Shown: positions 26,287 to 35,046, numbered from the stretch's first letter. The stretch is 64,000 nucleotides of DNA from Ancylobacter aquaticus (GCF_004339465.1 NZ_SMFY01000002.1:186001-250000); one strand, 5' to 3'. The notes: generated by a model not told the origin, from the sequence alone. A program made the numbers and translations.

Positions 26287-27753
26287 TCAAATTTTTGGCC
26301 GGTCCGGATTGCGGGCAATCGGCGGGCGGCGCCCGGCCCAGGGCGCGGCTTCCTCGATGCGCGCACACAGCCCGAGAAGCGCCTCGTCACGGCCGAAGGC
26401 GGCAGCGAGATGGATGCCGACGGGAAGGCCATCCGGCGTCCAGTGCAGCGGCAGCGAGGCGGCCGGCTGCCCGGAGGCGTTGAAGGCGGCGGTGAAGGGC
26501 GAATAGGCGAACACCCCGTCCGGTCCCATCCGGTAGTCGAGGTAGTCGCGGCCGACATGGTCGAAGCGCCCCAGAAGCGCCGGCGGCTCGGCGAGCGTGG
26601 CGGTGAGAAGGATATCGGCACGCTCGAAGAACGCCGCCATCTCCCGCCCATAGGCATGCATCTTGTTGACGGCTTCCAGATAGTCGGCACCGCTGACCGT
26701 GCGGGCATAGTCGAGGGCGGAGCGGGCGACGCTCTCGATTTCGCCGTCGCCCAGCGGCCGGCCGCGCCGGCGCACCGCGGTCTCGATGGTCAAAGCCGTG
26801 CCGCAGCCGACAATCTTCGTCCAGGCAGCCATCATGCCTGCCGTGTCGGCGTCCGGGCGCGCCTCCACCAAGCGGTGGCCGAGACCCTCCAGCAGCCGCG
26901 CCGCCGATTCCACCGCCGCCCGGCATTCGGGCGCGATCGGCTCTCCGGTGAGAGTGGTCGTGGTGAAGGCGATGGTGAGCGGGCCGTCCCGCCGGGCCAG
27001 CGCTGCGCCGAACGAGGCCTCCAGCGGCGGGGCGGCATAGGGGGCGCCGAGGTCAGGGCCTTGCGTCGCGTCGAGCAGAACGGCCGTGTCGCGCACCGAA
27101 CGGGTCAGAAAGCCGTCAATCGCCATGCCGGCCCAGCCCTCGCCGACATAAGGCCCGTCGGGGGTGCGGGCGCGGGTGGCCTTGAAGCCGAACAGGCCGC
27201 AGGACGAGGCCGGAATCCGCACCGAGCCACCGCCATCCGAGCCGTGCGCGGCCGGCAGGATGCCCGCTGCGACGGCCGCTGCGGCGCCACCGGACGAGCC
27301 GCCGGGCGTGTGGGCGAGGCTCCAGGGGTTGCGCGTCGGCCCGCCATAGACCGCCGCCTCGGTGGTCGGGCCGACGCCGCCCTCCGGCGAGGTGGTGCGG
27401 CCGAAAGTGACGAGGCCCGCCGCCTTGAGCCGGGCATAGATCGCCGAATCCTTGGCGTAGTGGGTGTTGGCGAACAGGCGCGAGCCATTATTGGTGGGAA
27501 AGTCGATGGCCTCGGCGCCGAGGTCCTTGAGGAGGAAGGGCACACCCTTCAGCGGCCCGTCGGGCAGGCCCTGCGCGATCAGACGGCGCGCTACATCCTC
27601 CTGCAGCATGGTTACGGCGTTGATCTCAGGATTGAGTGCCGCGACGCGCCGCAGCGCCTCGTCGAGCAATTCTCCGGGGCTCACGTCCCCCTTCGCCACA
27701 TGGCCGGCAAGGGCGACGGCGTCGCTCACGTCGTAAAGCTCGCTGAGACTCAT
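26287..27753 (-). CDS. amidase-signature family amidohydrolase
   Basis: The 488-aa protein has the complete amidase-signature triad. The Lys is in VPFLLKDLG, the cis-Ser and nucleophile Ser are in GGSSGGAAAAVAAG and GSDGGGSVRIPAS, and GLFGFKATR follows. Family members split amides ranging from acetamide to amino-acid amides and 6-aminohexanoate oligomers; the substrate is not fixed by these motifs. Start at 27753. It precedes the polyamine-type transporter genes on the same strand with a 121-base gap containing a dyad, so it may act on an amide imported by that system (inference). Confidence 0.9.
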   Translation of the reverse strand: MSLSELYDVSDAVALAGHVAKGDVSPGELLDEALRRVAALNPEINAVTMLQEDVARRLIAQGLPDGPLKGVPFLLKDLGAEAIDFPTNNGSRLFANTHYAKDSAIYARLKAAGLVTFGRTTSPEGGVGPTTEAAVYGGPTRNPWSLAHTPGGSSGGAAAAVAAGILPAAHGSDGGGSVRIPASSCGLFGFKATRARTPDGPYVGEGWAGMAIDGFLTRSVRDTAVLLDATQGPDLGAPYAAPPLEASFGAALARRDGPLTIAFTTTTLTGEPIAPECRAAVESAARLLEGLGHRLVEARPDADTAGMMAAWTKIVGCGTALTIETAVRRRGRPLGDGEIESVARSALDYARTVSGADYLEAVNKMHAYGREMAAFFERADILLTATLAEPPALLGRFDHVGRDYLDYRMGPDGVFAYSPFTAAFNASGQPAASLPLHWTPDGLPVGIHLAAAFGRDEALLGLCARIEEAAPWAGRRPPIARNPDRPKI

Positions 27754-27832
27754 GAGGCGCTGTCCGCTACCACGGGGGCAGGAATGTATCGCCTCCTAGC
27801 CGCACGGGATGCAAGGGCCGCCTGGCGGCCGG

Positions 27833-28285
27833 CTACTTGTAATAGCCGACGCCGCAGACCAGATCGCCGATCCGCGTCACATAGCTCTCTTTTGGCACCG
27901 GCTGGCCACCGCCGGGGCGTGGCACGGCGTAGGAGACGGCATGAACCTCTCCTTCCCTGGCATGGCTGAGCATTTCCTTGCCGAACTCCTTGCCGCTGGG
28001 GTCCTTCTCGTCGTTGAGATTGGCGCCCAGCATACCGGGACGGGCATGGGCAACGGTGACGCCGTCGAGCTTGTTGCAGAACACATAGAGGTCGCGGTCG
28101 CGAAAGCCGTCCAGCCCGGCGTTGAAGGCCGCCAGCGCGCGGGCTTGGTCGGCCTTCACGGCAATGACGGCGCGCTCCAGCATCGACCGGGCTTCATCAG
28201 CCGTCCCCGAGGCCTTGGCCATCGTGCCATGGGCACCGAGCAGGGCGAAGGACAGCATTATCGCCGGAAATGAGGTGCGAAACAT
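27833..28285 (-). CDS. exported single-Cache-domain protein
   Basis: The 150-aa protein starts MFRTSFPAIMLSFALLGAHG, a signal peptide, and then reads like a soluble single Cache domain: MLERAVIAVKADQARALAAF, DRDLYVFCNKLDG, VAHARPGMLG and VSYAVPRPGG, ending YVTRIGDLVCGVGYYK. Such small periplasmic Cache proteins are common in Hyphomicrobiales and probably bind small organic ligands. I chose the ATG at 28285 because the signal peptide starts there. A GC-rich dyad (27816-27830) just after the stop has no T-tract. Confidence 0.78.
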   Translation of the reverse strand: MFRTSFPAIMLSFALLGAHGTMAKASGTADEARSMLERAVIAVKADQARALAAFNAGLDGFRDRDLYVFCNKLDGVTVAHARPGMLGANLNDEKDPSGKEFGKEMLSHAREGEVHAVSYAVPRPGGGQPVPKESYVTRIGDLVCGVGYYK

Positions 28286-28378
28286 CGGTGGATCCCCTGC
28301 GTCACACCTCAAGTCTAAACCACCTTCCACCGGGTTTCATCACTCTTCGACGAGGGAAAATGCCGTCAGAAAATTCGA

Positions 28379-28702
28379 CTAAAGGCGATTTGTTACCGGC
28401 TTCGGCACGCGGTCATCGCTGAAGGCGCGCCCCGGCGCCTCAGCCAATGGTGGCGGGGAGGGTCTGGCAAGCCGCTCGCGATAGGCCGGCAGCACCTGCA
28501 GGGCGAACGCAACCAGCCGCCCCTCGTCCCTCTCGCCAAGACTGATCGCCTCCATCAGGGCGGAGGCGAGTCGCGTCCGCATGGCCTCGTCGACCCCGTC
28601 GCGATTCAGCCTTGCGGCGGCCTCCTGGGCCTGGGCGATACATCGGTCGAGGAGACGAACGGTTTCCGGATCAAGGCGAACGTAACGCGACGACATACTC
28701 AT
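28379..28702 (-). CDS. hypothetical cytosolic protein, 107 aa
   Basis: Begins MSMSSRYVRLDPETVRLLDRC and is helical and charged (AQEAAARLNRDGVDEAMRTRLASALMEAI), with a proline-rich tail. There is no signal peptide or recognised domain. The YVRLDPETVRLLDRCI start resembles a short helix-strand module. The ATG at 28702 was chosen over the longer upstream frame, which is Ser/Arg-rich and lacks a ribosome site. Function unknown. Confidence 0.55.
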   Translation of the reverse strand: MSMSSRYVRLDPETVRLLDRCIAQAQEAAARLNRDGVDEAMRTRLASALMEAISLGERDEGRLVAFALQVLPAYRERLARPSPPPLAEAPGRAFSDDRVPKPVTNRL

Positions 28703-28789
28703 TCCCCATGCGGCCAATTTCGGCCCGCGCCGGAGATGTAGGAACGTGCGACTCCGAGGCAAGGGGGAGAGAAGGCGTCGCACGCGCGA

Positions 28790-28819
28790 AGGGGCGCGGA
28801 CCTTGCGTCCCGCGCCCCT
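28790..28819 (-). terminator. possible hairpin terminator after the small exported protein gene
   Basis: AGGGGCGCGG and CCGCGCCCCT form a perfect 10-bp stem with a 10-base loop, located 23 bases after the stop at 28842. No T-run follows on the minus strand, so it may be a rho-dependent or mRNA-stabilising hairpin. Confidence 0.4.
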
Positions 28820-28841
28820 GCTCTCACAGGCGAGGAAGCTC

Positions 28842-29117
28842 TCAGCGCGTGGAGCGCGCATTCTGCTCGATCTGGCGCTGGATGTAGGGCTCGACATTCT
28901 GGGTCGAGGGCTGCTGGATATAGGTGTTGCGGCCCTCGATCACCGGCGCGCCGGCACCGCCATTGGCCCGCGCCTCGCTGGCGCTGCGGACGGCGGCGTC
29001 ATAGCCGGCCTTCTCCACCGGGTCCCGTCCTTCGGCCAGCGCGGTGTTGACGAGGCCAGCGGCGGAAAGGGAAAGGACGGCGGCGGTGAGGGTCATCTTC
29101 CAGTTGATCGCGGTCAT
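28842..29117 (-). CDS. small exported protein of unknown function, 91 aa
   Basis: MTAINWKMTLTAAVLSLSAAG opens a clear signal peptide cleaved near TALAEG. The mature part is about 60 residues, polar, with Gln/Asn-rich helices (QPSTQNVEPYIQRQIEQNAR). AGGAGA lies a few bases before the ATG at 29117. The upstream region is AT-rich with a TATATA stretch (29174-29179) suitable as a -10 box. It is divergent from the two-component system with 280 bases between the starts, so it is a candidate target of that regulator. No family recognised. Confidence 0.7.
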   Translation of the reverse strand: MTAINWKMTLTAAVLSLSAAGLVNTALAEGRDPVEKAGYDAAVRSASEARANGGAGAPVIEGRNTYIQQPSTQNVEPYIQRQIEQNARSTR

Positions 29118-29397
29118 AATGGTCTCTCCTGTTGGGTAATCTCCTGTTCCGACAATTCGGTGCGCAGGAGAATGTATATAGATTGAACGAGTATTTGCGG
29201 TTACTCGGGTGTCTGACGCGGCGTCGGCTTGCCGTCGTCCGATGGAGCCAACATAGGGGGGAGTTGTCGCAAAACTTCTTCGAGAAAGGGCGGCAATTGT
29301 CTCTGCCTGTCGCAGCAGATTGGCCCAATACGCTTTGTTACAATTTTTCCCAGCGCGAAAAGGGTGATGGCGGTATGTAAAAGGCGGGAGCTTTCGC
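29118..29397. other. divergent promoter region between the exported protein and the response regulator
   Basis: This 280-base stretch is less GC-rich than the genes beside it and carries TATATA at 29174-29179 on the side of the small exported protein. I found no clear direct repeat for an OmpR-type regulator and no small ORF. Confidence 0.4.
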
Positions 29398-30117
29398 ATG
29401 GACGCCGTACCGCACATCGCCATCGTCGACGACCATCGCGACATTCGCGATCTGGTCGGCAAATATCTGCATCGGCACGGCTACCGCACGTCGCTGGCCG
29501 AGAGCGCCGCCGCCTTCCGTCGCCTGCTGGAGCGCAACGCCTTCGATCTCGTGGTGCTCGACGTGATGATGCCGGGCGAGGACGGACTCTCGCTCTGCCG
29601 GTACCTGCGCGAATCCACCAGCCTGCCCGTCATCATGCTCACTGCGATGGCGGAGGAGACGGACCGCATCGTCGGGCTGGAACTGGGCGCCGACGACTAT
29701 CTCTCCAAGCCGTTCAACCCGCGCGAACTGCTCGCCCGCATCAAGGCGGTGCTGCGGCGGGTGCAGAGCCTGCCGCCGCAGCGCGGCCAGCTTAAGGCCA
29801 AGGAACTGCGCTTCGACCGCTGGGCGCTCAATGTCGGGCGGCGCGAGCTGATCGACCAGGACGGGCTGACCGTGCCGCTAAGCACGGCCGAGTTCCGGCT
29901 GCTGAGCGTGTTCCTCGACCATGCCGGGCTGGTGCTGAGCCGCGACCAGTTGCTCGACCTCACGGTAGGGCGCAGCGCCGAGCCGTTCGACCGCGCGATC
30001 GACAACCAAGTGAGCCGGTTGCGCAAGAAGATCGAAACCGACCCCAAATCGCCGGCATTGATCAAGACGCATTGGGGCGGCGGCTACAGCTTCTCGTCGG
30101 AGGTGGAAGGCCAATGA
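29398..30117 (+). CDS. OmpR-family response regulator
   Basis: The 239-aa regulator has a receiver domain with acidic pair Asp11-Asp12, phosphorylated Asp55 in VVLDVMMPGEDG and Lys104 in YLSKPF, and then a winged-helix DNA-binding domain (from about residue 135, ending IKTHWGGGYSF). This is the OmpR layout. Its stop overlaps the start of the histidine kinase gene by four bases (ATGA), so the pair is one unit. The signal and targets are not evident; the Sox/molybdenum operon converges on this pair from the other side. Confidence 0.95.
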   Translation: MDAVPHIAIVDDHRDIRDLVGKYLHRHGYRTSLAESAAAFRRLLERNAFDLVVLDVMMPGEDGLSLCRYLRESTSLPVIMLTAMAEETDRIVGLELGADDYLSKPFNPRELLARIKAVLRRVQSLPPQRGQLKAKELRFDRWALNVGRRELIDQDGLTVPLSTAEFRLLSVFLDHAGLVLSRDQLLDLTVGRSAEPFDRAIDNQVSRLRKKIETDPKSPALIKTHWGGGYSFSSEVEGQ

Positions 30118-31646
30118 TCGGGGTATGGAACCGCAGCCTGACGGCTCGCTTCGTCGCCGTGATGCTTCTGGCGCTCGCGGTGTCGCAGGGCATCAGCTTC
30201 CTGCTGTTCACCGACGAGATGGGCGGCGTGCTGCTGCGCGCGGCCAAGGTCGAGTTCCTCAGCCGGAGCGCATCGGTCGCGCAGGTGCTCGAAACCACCC
30301 CGCCCAACGTGCAGCACGACATCCTGCAAGCCAGCGGCACCAGCTATACGCGCTTCTGGGTGACGCCGAATTTCCCCGGCGACGTCGAGAGCTGGCGGCA
30401 GGACGCCAAGGGCCGGCTCGCCGAGCCCCTGCCGACTCTGGCCAATCTGGCGGGTACCGAACAGGGGGTGAGGGAGACGACGGCAGACCCGGTGCCCGCA
30501 CCGCAGCCGGCGAGCATCACCGTCGCCGCGCCGGTGCCCTCGAGCGGCGCGCCCTATTCCACATGGCTCGACCTGCCGGCGCATGCCTGGCCGCTCTCGC
30601 GGGCAGCCAAGTTCATGTATTGGGGCGATGCCACCGGCATGGGTCTCGCCGTGCAGCTGAAGGACGGGTCCTGGCTGAACAGCGCCTTCTCCAAGAAGAT
30701 GGCGAACAGCATGCTCTCCGCCCGCTCGTTGATTTCGCTGGGGGTGACGGCCTTCATCTTGTCGCTATGCGCGGCCTTCATCGCCCGCACCATGACCAAG
30801 CCGATGCGGCGCCTCGCGGCGGCGGCCGAGGCGCTGGGCCGGGGCGAGAGCGTCGCGCCTTTGCTGGAAAAGGGGCCCGACGACCTCCGCCACACGGCAG
30901 CGGCATTCAACCTCATGCAGTCGCGGCTGCAGCGCTTTGTCGAGGACCGCACCCGCATGCTGGCGGCGATCGGGCATGACCTGCGCACGCCGATCACCTC
31001 GCTGCGGCTGCGAGCGGAGTTCGTCTCCGACGACGAGACCCGCGAGAAGATGTTCGACACGCTGGACGAGCTGCGCGCCATGACTGAGGCGACGCTGGCC
31101 TTCTCGCGCGAGCAGGCGACCGAGGAGGTCACGCGCAATGTCGACCTCACCGCGCTGGTGGGCAGCCTGTGCGACGACCTCGTCGAGCTGGGCTACGAGA
31201 TCTCCTGCGTCGAGGGGCCGAAGATCAGCTATCGCTGCCGGCCGGACGCGCTGAAGCGCGCGGTGCGCAATCTGGTGGAGAACGCGGTGCGCTATGGCGA
31301 GCGTGCCCGTGTCGCGTTGCGCGCGACACCTCAGGCGATCGAGATCGTGATCGAGGACGACGGGCCGGGGATCCCCTCCGACATCGCCGAGAAGGTCTTC
31401 GAGCCGTTCTTCCGCATGGAGCGCTCGCGCAACCGCGAGACGGGGGGCATCGGCCTCGGCTTGTCGATCTCGCGCAACATGGTGCGCCATCATGGCGGCG
31501 ACATCACCCTCACCAATACCGGGCAGGGGCTGCGCGCCACCATCAGCCTGCCGCATGCCCAGAGTCCCGGCCCGGAAGCGAAAGGGCCGGTGCGCGCCCG
31601 GCGCCGGGCCGGTCTTCCCATCGGCGCTCGGACTCCGGCGGAGTGA
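30114..31646 (+). CDS. membrane sensor histidine kinase (EnvZ-like)
   Basis: The 510-aa kinase has helix 1 (FVAVMLLALAVSQGISFLLF), a periplasmic region of about 165 residues with a Pro/Ala-rich stretch, helix 2 (LISLGVTAFILSLCAAFIA) and a HAMP domain (RTMTKPMRRLAAAAEAL). The phosphoacceptor His288 is in AAIGHDLRTPITSLR, and the ATPase domain contains NLVENAVRYG, EDDGPGIP and GGIGLGLSISR. The HDLRTPITSLRLR variant is typical of EnvZ-type kinases in alphaproteobacteria. It pairs with the regulator just upstream. It ends 33 bases from the convergent soxA gene. Confidence 0.95.
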   Translation: MIGVWNRSLTARFVAVMLLALAVSQGISFLLFTDEMGGVLLRAAKVEFLSRSASVAQVLETTPPNVQHDILQASGTSYTRFWVTPNFPGDVESWRQDAKGRLAEPLPTLANLAGTEQGVRETTADPVPAPQPASITVAAPVPSSGAPYSTWLDLPAHAWPLSRAAKFMYWGDATGMGLAVQLKDGSWLNSAFSKKMANSMLSARSLISLGVTAFILSLCAAFIARTMTKPMRRLAAAAEALGRGESVAPLLEKGPDDLRHTAAAFNLMQSRLQRFVEDRTRMLAAIGHDLRTPITSLRLRAEFVSDDETREKMFDTLDELRAMTEATLAFSREQATEEVTRNVDLTALVGSLCDDLVELGYEISCVEGPKISYRCRPDALKRAVRNLVENAVRYGERARVALRATPQAIEIVIEDDGPGIPSDIAEKVFEPFFRMERSRNRETGGIGLGLSISRNMVRHHGGDITLTNTGQGLRATISLPHAQSPGPEAKGPVRARRRAGLPIGARTPAE

Positions 31647-31678
31647 GCTGCACCTGCACCTGAGCCTGTGGCGGGCGT

Positions 31679-32455
31679 TTACGGGCGCACGCCCGGCGTC
31701 TCGATTGCCATGCCGGCGGCGCGTTGCATGAGGTAGAGCTCCAGCGCGATGAACTCCTCGGAGCCCGAGGCAAAGGGTTCCGCGCGCACCCCGATCATGC
31801 AGTTGCGCATGCGGCGCTGGAGAGAGCCGATGCTCTGCCATTCCAGACGATACAGGGGATAGCCGGTCGGGTGCGCCTGCGTGACCGCGCTGCCGGCGAG
31901 ACGCTGGTTCCAGTTGTCGTCGTGACAGTTGGCGCAGGAAAGGTCGAGCTGGCCCATGCGGGTGGTGAAGAGCTGCCGGCCGGTCTCGCGATAGGGGTCG
32001 AGGCGGGGCTCCTCCGGCGGCGCGACCGGCAGGCCGCGTGACTGGTGCGCCACGAAGGTGGTGATCGCCAGCAGCGCGTCGCTCTCGCGCGCCAGTGCCG
32101 GTGCCCCCTGCCGCTCCGTGCGGCACTGACTGATGCGTCCCGTGAGGTCGATGGGTTTTCCGGAAGCGGCATCGAGCGCGGGATAGCGCGCGGCGGTACC
32201 ACGCATGCTTGCCACCGCCTCTCCATGGCAGCCGGCGCAGGACCGGCCGGACCGACCCGCCTTCTCGCCCCATAGGCCGGCGCCCTGAAGCACCCAGAGC
32301 ATGCCGGGATTGCTGGTATCGTCCGCCTGCATCGCCTGCGTCTCCGGCGCCATGAAGGCGCTTCCCGAACGCCGCTCGCCGGGGGCGATGTCGCCCGCCG
32401 ACGCGGCGCCGGCCAGCAGCGCCAGGGCGATCAGGCTCGCGGCCGGCCGGCGCAT
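31679..32455 (-). CDS. soxA: SoxA, dihaem c-type cytochrome subunit of SoxAX
   Basis: The 258-aa periplasmic protein has a signal peptide (LIALALLAGAASAG) and two haem sites, CAGCH (73-77) and CANCH (174-178). Cys219 in RRMRNCMIG corresponds to the haem-ligating cysteine persulfide of SoxA. SoxAX joins a sulfur substrate to the SoxY cysteine in the periplasm. It is the last gene of a long operon; its ATG at 32455 shares a base with the soxZ stop. Length and haem spacing fit dihaem SoxA. Confidence 0.92.
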   Translation of the reverse strand: MRRPAASLIALALLAGAASAGDIAPGERRSGSAFMAPETQAMQADDTSNPGMLWVLQGAGLWGEKAGRSGRSCAGCHGEAVASMRGTAARYPALDAASGKPIDLTGRISQCRTERQGAPALARESDALLAITTFVAHQSRGLPVAPPEEPRLDPYRETGRQLFTTRMGQLDLSCANCHDDNWNQRLAGSAVTQAHPTGYPLYRLEWQSIGSLQRRMRNCMIGVRAEPFASGSEEFIALELYLMQRAAGMAIETPGVRP

Positions 32456-32775
32456 CAGCTCACCACGATCTCGGCGCTTGCGGTCTCGGTCTGCCCCGTG
32501 TCATCGGTCCACGCGAAACTGACCGTCCCGCTCTCCGCCGCGATGAGGCTGAACGACACGAAGGGATTGGCGGACATAGCCGGGAAGAACTCGGCCGCGA
32601 ACACCTCATCGCCGCCATAGGTGCATACGAGGCGGGTGATGATGTGCCGGGGAATTTCGGCGCCGTTGGGACCCATGCGGTACCCGGTTTCCATCGGATG
32701 GGCGATCATCGCCCTTATGTCGACGATCTCGCCACGACGGGCGGTCTTGGGCACGCTGACGAGGGCGCGGGTCAT
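32455..32775 (-). CDS. soxZ: SoxZ, partner of the SoxY sulfur carrier
   Basis: A 106-aa immunoglobulin-like protein with family segments VDIRAMIAHPMETGYR, IITRLVCTYGGDEVFAAEFFPAMSANPF and TVSFAWTDDTGQ. SoxZ binds SoxY to form the carrier of the Sox pathway. It has no signal peptide, as usual, because it is exported together with Tat-targeted SoxY. The start overlaps the soxY stop by four bases. The motifs are ordinary, in contrast to SoxY here. Confidence 0.95.
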   Translation of the reverse strand: MTRALVSVPKTARRGEIVDIRAMIAHPMETGYRMGPNGAEIPRHIITRLVCTYGGDEVFAAEFFPAMSANPFVSFSLIAAESGTVSFAWTDDTGQTETASAEIVVS

Positions 32776-33269
32776 GACAGGTCCTCGATGCAGGCGGCCA
32801 GGGTGACGATGACATTCGCCTCACTCGACCAGTAGGTGCCGTCGCTGAACTCGGCGACGGCGAGCACGGTCTGCGAGGTCGCCAGCCTGATGCGGGTGGC
32901 GATGCGCGCCCGGCCATTGTATGGGCCGAGTTGGAAGATCGCCACATCCGCCTGCGGATTCTTCTCGTTGAACAGCCCGATGCGGCGCACGTGAGAGGCC
33001 TCGCTCATCGGGCTCTCGACATCGACGGTGACGCCGACCGCATTGCCATTCTCCACCAGTGGCGGCACGGTGAGCTTGACGCGTCCTGCCTGCACAGGCA
33101 CGGCGCCGGTGAAGCCCGCGACCGCCTCCTCAAGCGAAGGACGCGCCAGCGCCCGAAAAGGCAGCGCCATCACGAGAATGCCGACGCCCCCGGCCAGCAC
33201 GGCGCGCCGGCCGAGAGAGGGGCTGACGGCGGGTTCGCGTCTGGCGGAAAATCCGGTGGGCTCCGTCAT
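32772..33269 (-). CDS. soxY: SoxY-like sulfur carrier with an atypical C-terminus
   Basis: The 165-aa protein has a Tat-like signal (LGRRAVLAGGVGILVMALPF) and the SoxY body (LTVPPLVENGNAVGVTVDVESPM, VRRIGLFNEKNPQADVAIFQLGP). Canonical SoxY ends in a flexible GGCGG that holds the sulfur adduct on Cys. Here the end reads VTLAACIEDLS: a Cys is kept, but glycines are missing and five residues follow it. I read the DNA on both sides and see no frameshift that would restore GGCGG. It may be a carrier variant with another partner. The start at 33269 sets the RR motif about 20 residues in. Confidence 0.9.
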   Translation of the reverse strand: MTEPTGFSARREPAVSPSLGRRAVLAGGVGILVMALPFRALARPSLEEAVAGFTGAVPVQAGRVKLTVPPLVENGNAVGVTVDVESPMSEASHVRRIGLFNEKNPQADVAIFQLGPYNGRARIATRIRLATSQTVLAVAEFSDGTYWSSEANVIVTLAACIEDLS

Positions 33270-33289
33270 GGGCTCACTCCTTCCATGGC

Positions 33290-33778
33290 TTATTCCTTCA
33301 ACGTCACGAGATAGGCGACCAGATGCTCGATCTCGGCCGCGCCGAGCACCGGCTTGCCCTGCCAGCCAGGCGCAATCCGCGCGCTGGCGGGCAGCGCATG
33401 ATAGGTGGGCATGATGCTCTCCGGGTTGAGCCGCTTCATGTCGACGATGCGCAGCCGGATTTGCCCCTCGCTGAGCCGCGAGCCGATGCCTGCCAAGCTC
33501 GGCGCCAGTGTGCCCTGCAGCCGTTCCACGCCGGAGGGGAGGGCGTGGCACAGGATGCACAGACTGCGGTGACGCTCGCCGATCAGCGCCTCCCCGAGGG
33601 CAGGGTCGCCGCGCTGCACGGCAAGCGGTTCTGTGATCGCGTCGTCCGTGACGACATAGGGCACGACTTGTCGATTGGTTGCGGATTCTTGGCCCAAACC
33701 CTCTTGCGCCCGCGCATGGCCCGATACCCCCGCGACCAGCGCCAGTGTGCTCCAGGCGAGCGCCAGAGCCGTGCTCAC
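33290..33778 (-). CDS. soxX: SoxX, monohaem c-type cytochrome
   Basis: A 162-aa exported cytochrome with haem motif CILCH (74-78) and family segments GDPALGEALI, LAPSLAGIGSRLSEGQIRLRIVDMKRLNPESIMPTYH, where the Met of MPTYH is the expected axial ligand. It should pair with SoxA. The start is a GTG at 33778 that overlaps the flavoprotein stop (GTGA), which explains why the longer upstream frame is not needed. Signal peptide STALALAWSTLALVAGVSG. Confidence 0.92.
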   Translation of the reverse strand: MSTALALAWSTLALVAGVSGHARAQEGLGQESATNRQVVPYVVTDDAITEPLAVQRGDPALGEALIGERHRSLCILCHALPSGVERLQGTLAPSLAGIGSRLSEGQIRLRIVDMKRLNPESIMPTYHALPASARIAPGWQGKPVLGAAEIEHLVAYLVTLKE

Positions 33779-35046
33779 CCGAACGCCTCGGTGGTGATCG
33801 TGCCGAACCACGCCTCGCCATAGGCTGCCTCCTCGGCGCGCACGGCCTGCGGGGCGTCGAGCGGCGAGGTGCCGCCGGCGCCTTCGACCTCGGCGAGCAG
33901 GCCGTTCTGCGGGCTGTACACGCCGGCGATGGAGATGCCGTAGTCCGGTGCCAGCAGGCTGTAGCAGGTGTTGATCAGCTTCGGCTCGGCCGGCATGCGG
34001 CCGCGCAGCAGCGCGATGACGGCGCTGGCGCAGGCCTTGGCCTGGGCGTTGGCCGTGAAGGCGGATTTCGGCATGGCCCCGCCAATGGCGGCGTCGCCGA
34101 TGACATGAACGCCAGGCACAAGGCGGGACTCAAACGTGACGGGGTCGATGGGGCACCAGCCGGTCTGGTCGGCGACGCCGGCAATGGAGGCAATGGCGCC
34201 GGCGCGCTGCGGGGGGATGACATTCGCCACCGCCGCGCGATGCTCTCCGAATTCCGTGCGCAGGGTCCAGGTCGCAGCGTCCACCTCGGTCACGCGGCCG
34301 CCGAAGGACAGCCCGACCCATTCGATCATGCCTGGATAAAGCGTAGCCCAGCCGGCCTGGAACAAGCGCTGCTTGGAGAAGGCGTCCTTGGCGTCGAGGA
34401 TGAGGATCTTGGAGCGCGGCTTGTGCGTCTTGAGGTAGCTAGCAACCAGGCTCGCCCGCTCATAGGGGCCAGGCGGGCAGCGAAACGGATTGGGCGGCGC
34501 GGAAATGACAACGAGCCCACCATCGGGCATCACCTCCAGTTGCCGGCGCAGCAGCAGGGTTTGCTCACCCGCCTTCCAGGCATGGGGCATCAGCTCTGCC
34601 GCAGCGGCGTCATAACCGGGGATGGCGTCGAACCGCATGTCGATGCCAGGCGCCACGACGAGTCGGTCATAGCCGAGCCGTACCTCGTCGGCGAGCACGA
34701 CGCGACGCTGGTCCGCCTCCACCCGCACCGCTTTTTGCGGCACATGAATGATGCCGTCCGCCTCGATCCCGGCATAGCCGAAATGCTGGGCGTTCATGTC
34801 GCGCAACCCGGCGATCACCGAATTGCTGAGCGGGCAGGCGGTGTAGTGCGCATTGGGCTCGATCAGGGCCACCGCGATGCCGGGGTCTTCGCGCTTGAGG
34901 GTACGGGCAACACTCGCCCCGCCGAACCCGCCGCCAATCACCACCACTCTTGGTGGAGCCTGCGCCAGCACGGAAGGGCTGGCCAAGGCGACACACGCCC
35001 CCGCTGCCAGCCCGCCGAGAACGCGCCTACGGCTGAGCGGGAGCAT
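33775..35046 (-). CDS. soxF: flavocytochrome c sulfide dehydrogenase flavoprotein (FccB/SoxF)
   Basis: The 423-aa protein has a Tat signal (LSRRRVLGGLAAGACVALAS), FAD-binding VVVIGGGFGGASVA, redox Cys71 in CPLSNSVIAG, VVISAPPNPFRCPPGPYERA and a late second Cys in INTCYSLLAPDYG. These are the features of FccB/SoxF, which oxidise sulfide to sulfur and pass electrons to a cytochrome subunit. The ATG at 35046 lies 20 bases inside the upstream cytochrome gene; an earlier ATG at 35109 would put extra residues before the signal. The adjacent monohaem cytochrome is the likely partner. Confidence 0.93.
   Translation of the reverse strand: MLPLSRRRVLGGLAAGACVALASPSVLAQAPPRVVVIGGGFGGASVARTLKREDPGIAVALIEPNAHYTACPLSNSVIAGLRDMNAQHFGYAGIEADGIIHVPQKAVRVEADQRRVVLADEVRLGYDRLVVAPGIDMRFDAIPGYDAAAAELMPHAWKAGEQTLLLRRQLEVMPDGGLVVISAPPNPFRCPPGPYERASLVASYLKTHKPRSKILILDAKDAFSKQRLFQAGWATLYPGMIEWVGLSFGGRVTEVDAATWTLRTEFGEHRAAVANVIPPQRAGAIASIAGVADQTGWCPIDPVTFESRLVPGVHVIGDAAIGGAMPKSAFTANAQAKACASAVIALLRGRMPAEPKLINTCYSLLAPDYGISIAGVYSPQNGLLAEVEGAGGTSPLDAPQAVRAEEAAYGEAWFGTITTEAFG

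Noticed and set aside
27816-27830. Terminator after the Cache-protein gene
   Set aside because: GGCCGCC-T-GGCGGCC is a short GC stem with a one-base loop and no T-run, so it is unlikely to work as an intrinsic terminator.
32772-32780. A frameshift hiding the GGCGG end of SoxY
   Set aside because: Reading the neighbouring frames gives no GGCGG, and the stop is coupled to soxZ by an intact ATGA overlap.
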